A program made the position numbers and the translations under genes. The notes beneath the pieces are model-generated. The model was given only the letters and a program-made list of their open reading frames with translations, had not been told where the DNA came from and did not search any database. 54,993 bases of DNA from Geitlerinema sp. S16 (GTDB taxonomy: Bacteria; Cyanobacteriota; Cyanobacteriia; Cyanobacteriales; Geitlerinemataceae): assembly GCA_011390275.1 (NCBI GenBank), contig JAABST010000030.1, forward strand, positions 1 to 54,993, read 5' to 3'. Positions 36,901 through 45,639 of this stretch are shown one piece after another (position 1 is the stretch's first letter; the number at the start of each line of letters is the position of its first letter).

Positions 36901-39900
36901 GCGACGTGTCCTTGGCTGTGGGCGATCGTCTGGCGCGTCATCGGGAGGTGAATGTGGCCGGAGCCGTCACGTTTAACGGGCAGTTGACCGGACGTAATTT
37001 AATCAGCGATCCGATCGCGCCGGGTAGCATCGCGCTACTCGGCGATCTGGCACTCCGCGATCCAGCGGCCAACGATCTTGTGTTCGATCGGCTTTTAACC
37101 GGAACGCTGGTGGCACGCACCGACGATCGGATTGAAATTGACCTGCGGGGCGATCGCGATCGGCTCATGGCGCGGCTGCTGCCCTGCGATCGGGGATCGG
37201 CTTGCCTCAGCCCGTTTTTGCCCGAAAGCTTCGAGCTGCGCTACGGTTCAGGGCAGACGAAACCGGTGCTAGCCCTGGGCGAACGTCGTGGCGATATCTT
37301 CGACGTGAGCCTCACGAACTTCAATCTAGACCTGCTCAATCTTTCACCTGCGACCAAGCTTGGGATTAACGGCCCGATCCAGGGCGATATTACCGCCGGG
37401 TTTAGCGTCGATTTATTTGACCTGTCAGCAGATGGACAGTTGGCGATCGATCAGCCCGGTGTCGGCTACCTGGTGACCGATAGTTTGCGGGCGGACTTTT
37501 CCTATAACAATGGGTCAGCTCGCCTAGACTCGTCCGAATTTAACCTGGGGCAAACCCAATATCGGTTTAACGGCGAAGTGGATCTCGATCTCCTCGATGT
37601 GGCGCAGGGACGCTTGGCGGTGAGCGATATCGATACCATTTTGGCCTCCCAGGTGCGTGGCGAGCTGACCGTAGACGACGGCCAGCTTGAAGATTTACTG
37701 GATTTATTCAAATGGTCGAACGTTGATGATCTTGCCACTCGTCAACTGGCCGCTCCCAGCTTCAGCGCCGATGACCTGAACGTGTCCGGTGTGGGCGAAC
37801 CGGATGTATCGCTGTTGTCCCAACTGCCCGGATTTGACACCGCGAGCGACGCCGTCCGCCAATTGGCCACCGTCCTGCGTCAACCGGCTCTACCTCGCGA
37901 GCTGGATATCGCTGGAACCTACGACGCCCGGATTGATATCGGTGGAACGCTCGGAGATCCGCAGGTGGATTTGGCGTTTATGGCCGACGACTGGCGGTGG
38001 TATTTGCAGCCCACGATTAATGCGATCGAGCCGCGTCTCGGTTTCTTTCGCGAAGACGGCGCTTTTGTTGACATCAACGATATTGCCATCACGGCAAATT
38101 ATGCCGATGGACTGGTTCGCCTAACCGGTCTGAATGTGATGGTTGATGATGCCCAACTGTCGGCCAGCGGCACGCTTTCGGAAACCGGCCAAGATATCAT
38201 CGTCAAACTCGATCGGCTTCAGCTCGATACGATTCGCCGCTTTGTGCCGCTTCCCGTCGATGCCGCCGCGACGATTTCACTCCAGGCCGCGATCGGTGGT
38301 AATCTCCAGCAGCCGATCATCACCGGAACCACGATCGCCGAAAATATCGTGCTCAATAGTCGCCCGATCGAGCCAATCACCAGCCGTTTTGACTACGCCG
38401 ACACCACCTTCGCCTTTGCCACCACCTCCCCCGACTGGTTCGACATTCGCGCCCAGACCCCAATCCCTCTCACCCCGGACAATAACACCACCAATATCGC
38501 CGTCAAAGTTAAAACACCCGCGCTCAATTTGCTCTCCACTCTCAGCGGTGGCAGCGTGGAGTATATCAGCGGTGATCTTGATTTGGATTTACAGGCCAGT
38601 ATTGGGTTTGTGGGCTTTTTCCCGCAAATCGAAGCCGTCGGCCAGGTGTCTCTCGATCAGACCATCGTGCGATCGCCGCTGTTGCCCGCCGCTCCCCTGG
38701 CGATCGATGGCGACATTAACTTTGTCTATGACCCGATCGCTCAGGTGATCGTCGATGTGGATCAGCTTGTAGCCTCCGTCGCCGAGGGCGAATTCACCCT
38801 CGATGGCTCACTGCCGCTCTACCCCAGCAGCCGCCCGATCGAAACCCCGCTCACCTTCTCCGTCGCTCAAGGTGAACTCGACCTCCAGGACATCTATCGC
38901 GGTCGGGTGGATGGTCAGGTGCAGATCGCGGGCAGCGGCTTTCGTCCCGTGATTAGCGGGCGGATCGGGGTGTCCGACGGGCGCTTGAGCCTACCGAAAA
39001 TCGAACAGCAGGAGACTGGTGAACTGGTCAATGTCGAAGCCTGGGAACCACCGTCATCGGATACACCACCGCTGATACAGCCTCGCTTTGATAACTTTGC
39101 GGTGTTTATCGGCGATCGCTTTCGTGCGGAGCTAGAGCCGATTTTCAACTTCCGTGTCATGGGCGATCTGGCGCTGAACGGTATATACAACGGGACACTG
39201 GACAATTTGCAGGCGGATGGCTCGATCGCGATCGAGCGCGGTCGCGTTAATGTCCTGAGCAATCTATTCTTCATTGCGCCCGGTCGTGAACACCGCATTC
39301 GCTTCACCCCCGATCGCCGTCTAATCGATCCCGACATCGACCTCGAACTCGCCACCCTGATCTACGAAAGTGACGCCAACAGCCTCCGCCAACGCGATCC
39401 CGCCACCACCGAACTCCCCGACCTCAGCCTCATTCCCAACCGTCGATCGCGTCAGCTCCTCGTCAAACTCGGCCTCGATGGTTCCGCCCAAGATTTACTC
39501 GCCGCCGTCCAGGCCAGCAACACCGGCAACGAAAGCCGCCTGCTCGACGTAGTCAACCTCAGCAGCATCCCCAGCCGCGACGACCAAACCCTCGTGGCGC
39601 TCCTCGGCAACCAGTTCGTCAGCACTGTGCAGGATGTCGCCCAGCTCCAGGGTGCGGAATTTATTGAGTTTGCGGCGCTACGGTTTGCGATCGAGCCGAC
39701 GCTGACGGATGTGTTGCTCGATGTGGATAATTTTGTGAATCGAGCGGGTCATGCATTGGGGCTAACTCGTTTAAGTGTGTTTCCTCCAGGGCAGGTCGAA
39801 GGCACGCTGGAGTTAACACCGGATTCGCTCTTGCGCTTGACCTACGATTACGGCTGGAATGGGCTACAACTGCAAAACTCCACGGAGGAAACGGGCGCAA

Positions 39901-39941
39901 ATTCTCAGTCAGTGGAACTGCGCTACGAGTTTCGCTTTTAG
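33966..39941 (+). CDS. TamB-like (DUF490) translocation/assembly protein
   Basis: A 1991-residue protein. A basic cytoplasmic start and one signal-anchor helix (about 23-45) are followed by very long beta-rich sequence with repeated LDGxxIxxxG-type strands, as in AsmA/TamB proteins that form a hydrophobic groove across the periplasm. The C-terminal ~300 residues show the DUF490 region (NLFFIAPGREHRIRF; closing ELRYEFRF with a terminal aromatic, like an outer-membrane beta signal). Such proteins span the cell envelope and are linked to outer-membrane assembly or lipid transport, partnering an Omp85 protein. Low-complexity inserts rich in Asn/Asp (about 275-295) and Pro (about 505-525) are present. 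It has its own promoter region and no operon partner. Confidence 0.93.
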   Translation: MNGDREQEQRIITRLWAWLLRPKVLLALGGVSVVAIVAMYWAIIETAKRLVPPIAEREIEKILNRDINVGEFERLSLSGLRLSQTVIPTAAGNQNSLVVDQIDVRYQPLGLLFGRLPIQIEITGTHIEIEQLEDGSWATIDLNLPELPDREPVELPFDPQVEVVLKEVDISVLPLGARDPLMVDLEAIARVRDNIKTAAYEVDLGFEDGTIAIQGETQIETLESQVVLAIQDLDLTKFNNLLPQDLISLDGGTVSANLNIEQPAILDPNAADPIATPINKINDINDNKNDTTNNAETHFDLDRLLEQIPTIRGTLALDAFQAKLVGIREPITASGTLQFQGNQLRFDRAIAEAGSIAVKLAGSVNRRSGFDLRLTVPPVEVIEAITLVDDLASDAEALAPLVDADLTAEVNVTGAFDDPTLKLSARNVTPWQLDRLNIAEFRTNVTADRETLTLNGFRLAPTAGGRILARGDAQIDQLIAALIDPPITEQATTSLNRSQPPSGLIDPDTNPKTNPDPQTPEPIDLPLDTVEITGNLDVDLPLDAIAAPYELPADVALGRLRSVAEIAGTLTEPTGLLNWELPGLSVLGEAIASSGGASLDGIAVTLLDTIITLGGGQILATGSGNLETNDWTFQANGTPIDLSTILANLSGDTVPLRLELAALSLGTSVNTVDLSSRGLGAIAANFDLTAAIEDGFADVRFDLADGMIDLVGSTSAISLAALRSDLSSLPVVWRGGRFELATTIDNVLTIAATQTIDGITLRGQADIGVGSGGILADARLDGGRLVAGARGGAIDLAAIARSFGADLPVATRLQRLDATLNADITSLIAAASSGDFSSLTPNLRANLDLGLDDGTIAVTTIADSVNWFVETTGDIPVSEALIARLTGGESPISSPAFPQVANVNTRLSGTIAPLLDLAIAGNTAPLDVTVDRFFLALGDEFVDASGGIRLRDLLTQPDLDADLQIAAEYDSDRLPITLRDVSLAVGDRLARHREVNVAGAVTFNGQLTGRNLISDPIAPGSIALLGDLALRDPAANDLVFDRLLTGTLVARTDDRIEIDLRGDRDRLMARLLPCDRGSACLSPFLPESFELRYGSGQTKPVLALGERRGDIFDVSLTNFNLDLLNLSPATKLGINGPIQGDITAGFSVDLFDLSADGQLAIDQPGVGYLVTDSLRADFSYNNGSARLDSSEFNLGQTQYRFNGEVDLDLLDVAQGRLAVSDIDTILASQVRGELTVDDGQLEDLLDLFKWSNVDDLATRQLAAPSFSADDLNVSGVGEPDVSLLSQLPGFDTASDAVRQLATVLRQPALPRELDIAGTYDARIDIGGTLGDPQVDLAFMADDWRWYLQPTINAIEPRLGFFREDGAFVDINDIAITANYADGLVRLTGLNVMVDDAQLSASGTLSETGQDIIVKLDRLQLDTIRRFVPLPVDAAATISLQAAIGGNLQQPIITGTTIAENIVLNSRPIEPITSRFDYADTTFAFATTSPDWFDIRAQTPIPLTPDNNTTNIAVKVKTPALNLLSTLSGGSVEYISGDLDLDLQASIGFVGFFPQIEAVGQVSLDQTIVRSPLLPAAPLAIDGDINFVYDPIAQVIVDVDQLVASVAEGEFTLDGSLPLYPSSRPIETPLTFSVAQGELDLQDIYRGRVDGQVQIAGSGFRPVISGRIGVSDGRLSLPKIEQQETGELVNVEAWEPPSSDTPPLIQPRFDNFAVFIGDRFRAELEPIFNFRVMGDLALNGIYNGTLDNLQADGSIAIERGRVNVLSNLFFIAPGREHRIRFTPDRRLIDPDIDLELATLIYESDANSLRQRDPATTELPDLSLIPNRRSRQLLVKLGLDGSAQDLLAAVQASNTGNESRLLDVVNLSSIPSRDDQTLVALLGNQFVSTVQDVAQLQGAEFIEFAALRFAIEPTLTDVLLDVDNFVNRAGHALGLTRLSVFPPGQVEGTLELTPDSLLRLTYDYGWNGLQLQNSTEETGANSQSVELRYEFRF

Positions 39942-40317
39942 CTATACCCCTATGCCTTAAGATCTTCAACCTCGCTGAACCGTAGGGTGGCATAGCCTAT
40001 CACAGTCAATACTCAGAAATATTGGCTTCAATGCTGATGAAAATCGTGTTATGGCAAAGAACGATTAAGTTAGGACGCATTAAAAAAGCCAAGAGCACTG
40101 AGCGGAGTCGAAGTGCGGTTTTCAGCTCAGATGAGAGTCTCCTAATCTAATCGCCACTTGCTATATCCAAGTATTTTTTTGCGTATTTATAAGGCTAAAA
40201 AGAATGAGCATCGAAATATTATTCGTATAAATACGATCCCAAAAATATCAATATTTTTAGGTACAAATTGTGGTGTAAATTAACTAGAATTAATACGATT
40301 GAATCGCCTGTTTATCG
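39942..40317. other. AT-rich region upstream of the RTX gene with two palindromes
   Basis: The 376 bases hold dispersed-repeat copy 3 (40093-40124) and then a very AT-rich stretch. Two perfect palindromes lie within 100 bases of the RTX start: TCGTATAAATACGA (40223-40236, 2-base centre) and AAAAATATCAATATTTTT (40241-40258). They are plausible operator sites. No gene is supported. Confidence 0.5.
40093..40124. repeat. Dispersed hairpin repeat, copy 3 (GCACT stem)
   Basis: It differs from copy 1 (5517-5548) at a single base over 32 bases and lies between the TamB-like and RTX genes. The core TGAGCGGAGTCGA is again enclosed by GCAC and AGTGC arms. Confidence 0.75.
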
Positions 40318-41631
40318 ATGAATCTTGATATCACTCTAGGTCTAGACTATGACCTTGCATTCGCGACCTCCGGAAATGATGCCGTTACCTTTAATGCCTT
40401 AAACCCCGAAACCCGGCTCACACTTCAAAACTCGACGGCGATCGATGCCATTTTGCTACTCGGTGGTGACGACATCGCGATCGACGATGATGCCGCCCGC
40501 CTCTACACGGGTAATGCAGGCAACGACCAACTGTTCGGGGATGGCGGCGCGGATACCTTGCTCGGCGGACAGGGAAGCGATCGCGTAGAAGGTGGGGACG
40601 GTGATGATGTGTTAGCGGGAAATCTAGGGGACGATGTACTCGATGGTGGTAGCGGCAATGATGTGCTGCTCGGTGGACAGGGGGGGGATGTGCTGCTCGG
40701 TGGTATCGGGGATGATTCGCTCACGGGCGATCGCGGGGCTGATACGCTCACGGGTGGCGCTGGTCGTGATTCATTTTTCGTAGATAATACCGGCGATGGC
40801 GCGGTGGACGTGATCACAGATTTTCAATTAGGTGTTGATCGCATCGTCACGCCGGATGGCCTTGATCCTGCGTCGATCTCGGTGGTAGATGCGGATGCAT
40901 CCGCGATCATTTCGATCGCCGGTCAGCCCGTCGCCGTGGTGCTTAATGCCACCGCAGCGGACTTGATCGCGACGAATTTAGGTCAAGAGACAACCACGAC
41001 AACCGCGACGATCCTGGCGCTATCGGATGGTCGGGTCGGTTCTGTGGCTCAGGACGGATCATTTACTGGGACTGACGTGGGGCGAACGTTTTTGGATATT
41101 GCGCGTGATGATTCGGGTACACTTTGGGGCATCACTTCTTCCAGTTTGTACTGGATTGATTCCCAAGCAAATCGTGCTGAATTTGTTGGATTATTAGGGG
41201 CTGGAAATAACCTAGATGCGCTCGATTTTGACAATAACAATAATCTGATTGCGACGGATGATGATGGTGCAATCTATCGCCTTAATCTACAGACGGGAGC
41301 GGCTGAGGGAATAGCTCAAATTGCCGATTCTCGCTTTAATAGCAGTGGCGATATTGTGTTTGATACAGCGAGTAATCGATTTTTTGCAACGTCCGAAGGC
41401 ACAGAATTGAGAGGCGGCGATATGCTTTATAGTTTCGACCTCAGCGGAGCTTTTACCCGTATCGGCGATATTGGTTTTCCGCAGGTCTTTGGTCTGGCGA
41501 TTCGCGGGTCTGAATTGTATGGTTACACGCGATCGGGGTCGGAACTCGCGGTGAATAAAACCACAGGAACCGGGACATTTTTGCAGTCGATCGACCTCGG
41601 TTCAAGTTTAATTTACGGCTCTGCGTCGTAA
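40318..41631 (+). CDS. RTX calcium-binding repeat protein, probable type I secretion substrate
   Basis: A 437-residue protein without a cleavable signal peptide. Residues about 62-155 are ten glycine/aspartate nonapeptides of the GGxGxDxLx type, which fold as a calcium-bound beta roll. Residues about 225-437 look like propeller blades (LDIARDDSGTLWGI, LDALDFDNNNNLIATDD, RLNLQTGAAEGIAQI). RTX repeats usually lie near the C-terminus; here they are in the N-terminal half. RTX proteins leave the cell through HlyB/HlyD/TolC machines, and such an operon lies at 13151-18846. No protease or lipase motif is visible. Two tandem hairpins follow the gene. Confidence 0.88.
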   Translation: MNLDITLGLDYDLAFATSGNDAVTFNALNPETRLTLQNSTAIDAILLLGGDDIAIDDDAARLYTGNAGNDQLFGDGGADTLLGGQGSDRVEGGDGDDVLAGNLGDDVLDGGSGNDVLLGGQGGDVLLGGIGDDSLTGDRGADTLTGGAGRDSFFVDNTGDGAVDVITDFQLGVDRIVTPDGLDPASISVVDADASAIISIAGQPVAVVLNATAADLIATNLGQETTTTTATILALSDGRVGSVAQDGSFTGTDVGRTFLDIARDDSGTLWGITSSSLYWIDSQANRAEFVGLLGAGNNLDALDFDNNNNLIATDDDGAIYRLNLQTGAAEGIAQIADSRFNSSGDIVFDTASNRFFATSEGTELRGGDMLYSFDLSGAFTRIGDIGFPQVFGLAIRGSELYGYTRSGSELAVNKTTGTGTFLQSIDLGSSLIYGSAS

Positions 41632-41645
41632 TCTTAGGGCTTGAA

Positions 41646-41675
41646 AGTTCCACCAAGTTTTCCGGTGGTGGAACT
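41646..41675 (+). terminator. Terminator hairpin 1 after the RTX gene
   Basis: A perfect 10-bp stem (AGTTCCACCA and TGGTGGAACT) around a 10-base loop, beginning 15 bases after the stop codon. No T tract follows directly; a second hairpin comes one base later. Confidence 0.6.
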
Positions 41676-41676
41676 A

Positions 41677-41707
41677 CGGGACACATTTCGCTTTTCGGTG
41701 TGTCCCG
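41677..41707 (+). terminator. Terminator hairpin 2 after the RTX gene
   Basis: A perfect 9-bp stem (CGGGACACA and TGTGTCCCG) around a 13-base loop containing a T run. Placed directly behind hairpin 1, the pair forms a tandem transcription barrier before valS. Confidence 0.6.
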
Positions 41708-41938
41708 ATCTTCAAAAAGCTTGAACTAAATTTTAATCATAGGAGACGGCCTACCACAACCTAAGATTTGTGAGCATTTTCCTAACAGTGGACAGTGCTC
41801 ACCTGACTCAACACTCCAAAACACCATCCTCACCAACCTCAACCCATACCCCCCGACCCAAAAGTAACGATTATTTCGCGATATTGGGGTAAATCCCGTG
41901 TAACCTTAAAAAATTTGTACGACGATCGATAGCCAACC

Positions 41939-44659
41939 ATGAGCGCCAACCTTCCCCCCCAGTACGAACCCAAAACCAGCGAAGCCAAATGGCAAGCCCA
42001 CTGGGAGGAGAACCAGGTATTTCAGGCCAACCCAGCCAGCAACGCTGACCCCTTCTGCGTCGTGATCCCACCGCCGAACGTCACCGGCAGCCTACACATG
42101 GGTCACGCCTTCGAGCAGGCATTGATTGACGCGATCGTCCGTTACCAACGGATGCAGGGAAAAGACACCCTCTGGCTACCCGGAACCGACCACGCCAGCA
42201 TCGCCGTCCAAGCCATCCTTGATCAAAAACTGGCAAGCGAAGGAACCAGCCGCTTCGAGATTGGCCGCGAGCAGTTCCTCGATCGCGCGATGCAGTGGAA
42301 AGAAGAATCTGGCGGCACGATCGTCAACCAACTGCGACGCCTCGGCGTGTCGGTGGACTGGAGCCGCGAGCGCTTCACGATGGATGCGGGACTGTCGGCG
42401 GCGGTACTCGAAGCCTTTATCAAACTCTACGATGACGGGCTGATTTATCGCGGGCAATACCTCGTCAACTGGTGTCCCGCCACCCAATCGGCGGTGTCGG
42501 ATCTGGAAGTCGAACAAAAAGAAGTGGCCGGACACCTTTGGCATTTTCGCTATCCGCTCACCAGTGGCGACGGCTACCTCGAAGTCGCCACCACCCGCCC
42601 CGAAACCATGTTCGGCGACACCGGTGTCGCGGTGAACCCCGAGGACGATCGCTACAAACATCTGATCGGTCAGACGGTAACGTTACCGATCGTCGGTCGC
42701 GAAATCCCGATCGTTGGCGATGAGCACGTCGATCGCGACTTCGGTACGGGCTGCGTCAAAGTTACCCCCGCTCACGACCCCAACGACTTCGAGATCGGCA
42801 AGCGCCACGACCTGCCCTTCATCACGGTGATGAATAAAGACGGCACGATGAACGAACAAGCCGCCGACTTCGCCGGACTCGATCGCTTTGAGGCTCGTAA
42901 GCAGCTTGTGAAACGCCTAGAGGCCGATGGGGTTTTGGTCAAAACCGAAGATTACAGCCACTCGGTTCCCTTCAGCGATCGGGGTAAAGTGCCGGTGGAG
43001 CCGCTGATATCGACTCAGTGGTTTGTCAAAATTCGCCCGCTGGCCGATTTCGCGCTGAAATGCCTGGATGAGCAAAACTCGCCGCGCTTCGTGCCTGACC
43101 GTTGGTCGAAGGTCTACCGCGACTGGCTCGCGAATCTGAAAGACTGGTGTATTTCGCGTCAACTGTGGTGGGGTCATCAGATCCCGGCCTGGTACGCCAT
43201 CAGCGAAACCGAGGGCGAAATCACGCCGACGACACCGTTTATTGTGGCGAAGACTGAGGACGAGGCGCGGGCAAAGGCGATCGCCCAATTTGGCGCAGAC
43301 GTGCAACTCGAACGCGACCCCGACGTACTCGACACCTGGTTTTCGTCGGGTCTGTGGCCGTTTTCAACGATGGGCTGGCCGGACGAATCCGCCGCCGATT
43401 TCCAAAAGTATTACCCGACCTCCACGCTCGTCACCGGCTTCGATATCATCTTTTTCTGGGTGGCACGGATGACGATGATGGCGGGTTATTTCACGGGTGA
43501 AATGCCGTTTCGGGATGTGTACATTCACGGCTTGGTGCGCGATGAAAATAACCAGAAAATGTCGAAGTCGAAGGGCAACGGCATCGACCCGCTAATCTTG
43601 ATCGAGAAGTACGGCACGGACGCGCTGCGCTACGCCATGATCCGCGAGGTGGCGGGCGCGGGTCAGGATATCCGCATGGCCTACGATCGCCAAACCGACG
43701 AATCGGCCTCGGTGGAAGCGGCACGGAATTTTACGAATAAGCTGTGGAATGCGGCGCGGTTTGTGATGCTCTACCTCGATGAGCAAACCCCGGCACAGTT
43801 GGGCGTTGCGGCGGCGAGTGATCTAGAGCTGGCCGATCGTTGGATTCTCTCGCGCTTCAATGCCGTCACTCGTGATATCAGCGCTCAGATTGAAGCGTAC
43901 GGCCTCGGTGAAGCGGCGAAAGCGCTCTACGAATTCATCTGGGGTGATTTCTGCGACTGGTATATCGAGCTAGTCAAGCCGCGTTTACAAGACCGGGACA
44001 ACCCCGACACCCGCCGCGTCGCGCAACAGACGATCGCCCACGTGCTTGATGGCATCCTCAAGCTGCTCCATCCGTTCCTGCCGCATATCACTGAGGAAAT
44101 TTGGCAGACGCTGTGTCAGGTGGACGGGGCGGATTGTTTGGCGACACAGGCGTATCCGCAGTCGGTGGCGTCGTTGATTGACGCTGATCTGGAGCAGGAT
44201 TTCGAGCTGTTGTTTGGCGCGATTCGTACGGTGCGGAATCTTCGCGCCGAGGTGGAGATCAAGCCCAGCGCGAAGGTGACGGCGATTTTTCAAAGTGAGA
44301 GCGATCGCGAACGGCAGCTCATCACCAGTACGTCCGCTTACATCCAGCATCTTGCGCGGGTGGAGACGCTGACGGTGGTGGAGGCGTTGCCGGAGGATCT
44401 GGGGCGCAATATGGCCGGTGTTGTCGGGACGGTGCAGGTGTTGTTACCGCTGGAGGGTATCGACCTGGAGGCGATTCGCGCCAAGTTGGAGAAGAGTTTG
44501 CAGAAGGCGCAGGCGGAGGTGAAGTTGATCGCGGGTCGCCTCAGCAACGAAAAATTTGTCAGTAAAGCGCCGGAGGAGGTGGTGCGCGGTGCGCAGGAGG
44601 CGCTGGCCGAGGCGGAAACCCAGGTGGCGATGTTGACGGAGCGGTTGGAGCGGCTGTAG
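41939..44659 (+). CDS. valS: Valine--tRNA ligase
   Basis: A 906-residue class I aminoacyl-tRNA synthetase that charges tRNA-Val. It has the HIGH-type motif in [17 protein letters not shown] (residues about 42-58), the editing (CP1) insertion with [15 protein letters not shown], the [12 protein letters not shown] catalytic loop at about 540, an anticodon-binding helical domain and a C-terminal coiled coil ([19 protein letters not shown]) that grips tRNA. Length is within the usual 880-950. It is not in an operon; the hairpin pair at 41646-41707 isolates it from the RTX gene. A tRNA-Val fragment lies 8 kb away, but this is not a functional link I can support. Confidence 0.98.
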   Translation: MSANLPPQYEPKTSEAKWQAHWEENQVFQANPASNADPFCVVIPPPNVTGSLHMGHAFEQALIDAIVRYQRMQGKDTLWLPGTDHASIAVQAILDQKLASEGTSRFEIGREQFLDRAMQWKEESGGTIVNQLRRLGVSVDWSRERFTMDAGLSAAVLEAFIKLYDDGLIYRGQYLVNWCPATQSAVSDLEVEQKEVAGHLWHFRYPLTSGDGYLEVATTRPETMFGDTGVAVNPEDDRYKHLIGQTVTLPIVGREIPIVGDEHVDRDFGTGCVKVTPAHDPNDFEIGKRHDLPFITVMNKDGTMNEQAADFAGLDRFEARKQLVKRLEADGVLVKTEDYSHSVPFSDRGKVPVEPLISTQWFVKIRPLADFALKCLDEQNSPRFVPDRWSKVYRDWLANLKDWCISRQLWWGHQIPAWYAISETEGEITPTTPFIVAKTEDEARAKAIAQFGADVQLERDPDVLDTWFSSGLWPFSTMGWPDESAADFQKYYPTSTLVTGFDIIFFWVARMTMMAGYFTGEMPFRDVYIHGLVRDENNQKMSKSKGNGIDPLILIEKYGTDALRYAMIREVAGAGQDIRMAYDRQTDESASVEAARNFTNKLWNAARFVMLYLDEQTPAQLGVAAASDLELADRWILSRFNAVTRDISAQIEAYGLGEAAKALYEFIWGDFCDWYIELVKPRLQDRDNPDTRRVAQQTIAHVLDGILKLLHPFLPHITEEIWQTLCQVDGADCLATQAYPQSVASLIDADLEQDFELLFGAIRTVRNLRAEVEIKPSAKVTAIFQSESDRERQLITSTSAYIQHLARVETLTVVEALPEDLGRNMAGVVGTVQVLLPLEGIDLEAIRAKLEKSLQKAQAEVKLIAGRLSNEKFVSKAPEEVVRGAQEALAEAETQVAMLTERLERL

Positions 44660-44905
44660 GGGTTTGGGGGGCAATGAGGGGCGATCGCGGTATCGCCGCT
44701 GTTGTGTGGGTTGGTGGGTTGGGCGAAATGTGTCCGATGCCACTGGGGTTAGAGACGGGGATTACAGACTGGGGTTGCAGTGGGCGTATCGATGGTGTCG
44801 GGGAATAATCGCGGGGTTGGAAGTCGTCGCGGTGGCAGGGCAAACGCATCCTCCCAATTCATACGAGATCTGGTGTATGCAGCCCAAACTTGAACTCACG
44901 TTAAT

Positions 44906-45493
44906 CTACGGCTTGTACAACACCCAGCCCCCTGACGTAACAAACTGATTCGCCTTCCAAAACTCACCGTAGCTGATCAACTGGTGCGCCGCCGATTTCG
45001 GACAGCCCGCCTGATTTTCCTCACCCAGGCACAACGCCGCCCACTCGTTATGCACCGTCGCACTCCCCGGCGCGATCGGCTCTGTCCGCGCATCCACCTT
45101 CGCAAACTGCTGATACAGCGCATTTAACGCATTCGACTGATCCGTCGTTAGCGACACCACCTCAAACACCTGCACCGGCAACGGCGCATTCGGATACTGA
45201 ATCACCCGATCGACCACCGGCATCGGCTCCTCATTCACCGGCGGCGACTCCTGACCCTCCTGTAACACTGGCGCGGGAGTCGTCGCTGTTTGGGTGAGCG
45301 GTAAGGTCATGCTGCTACTTGTCGCGGACGAGCTGGGCGGCTGGCTAATATTACAGGCCGTGATCACGCTGGCGATCGCGCCCAAGGCCACCGTACCTAG
45401 CGGATGCATCAACGATTGAGCGTGAGATTGATCGTGAGATTGATCATCACACTGGCCTTGAATTTGGCCTCGTCTCTGTTTTTGCACCCGCAT
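44906..45493 (-). CDS. Putative lipoprotein of unknown function
   Basis: About 195 residues from ATG 45493; starts at 45523 and 45409 are also in frame. A basic N-region leads to a hydrophobic stretch ending in a lipobox-like VITAC, then a Ser/Thr/Pro-rich spacer. The mature part has VQVFEVVSLTTDQSNALNALYQQF, CLGEENQAGCPKSAAHQLI and a closing FWKANQFVTSGGWVLYKP. If the shortest start is used, the signal lacks positive charge, so a longer one is preferred. A 12-bp tandem repeat encodes the DQSH repeats of the N-region. I do not recognise the family. Probably membrane-anchored in the periplasm. Confidence 0.6.
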   Translation of the reverse strand: MRVQKQRRGQIQGQCDDQSHDQSHAQSLMHPLGTVALGAIASVITACNISQPPSSSATSSSMTLPLTQTATTPAPVLQEGQESPPVNEEPMPVVDRVIQYPNAPLPVQVFEVVSLTTDQSNALNALYQQFAKVDARTEPIAPGSATVHNEWAALCLGEENQAGCPKSAAHQLISYGEFWKANQFVTSGGWVLYKP

Positions 45494-45639
45494 TTCACTA
45501 TCCTGCAATCGTCTGTACACCATTACATCAGTAGCCTGTATGTTTGGGGATCGAGTGATGAATTGGCTAAATTCGTCTCTATCCTAAATCGCTCCGGCTG
45601 TAACAGCTTGAGCCGCCTCACACGCGATTGATCGCACCG

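Noticed and set aside
44664..44948. Rightward 94-codon frame after valS
   Set aside because: Overlaps the 3' end of the convergent lipoprotein gene and looks like random Gly/Trp/Arg-rich translation.
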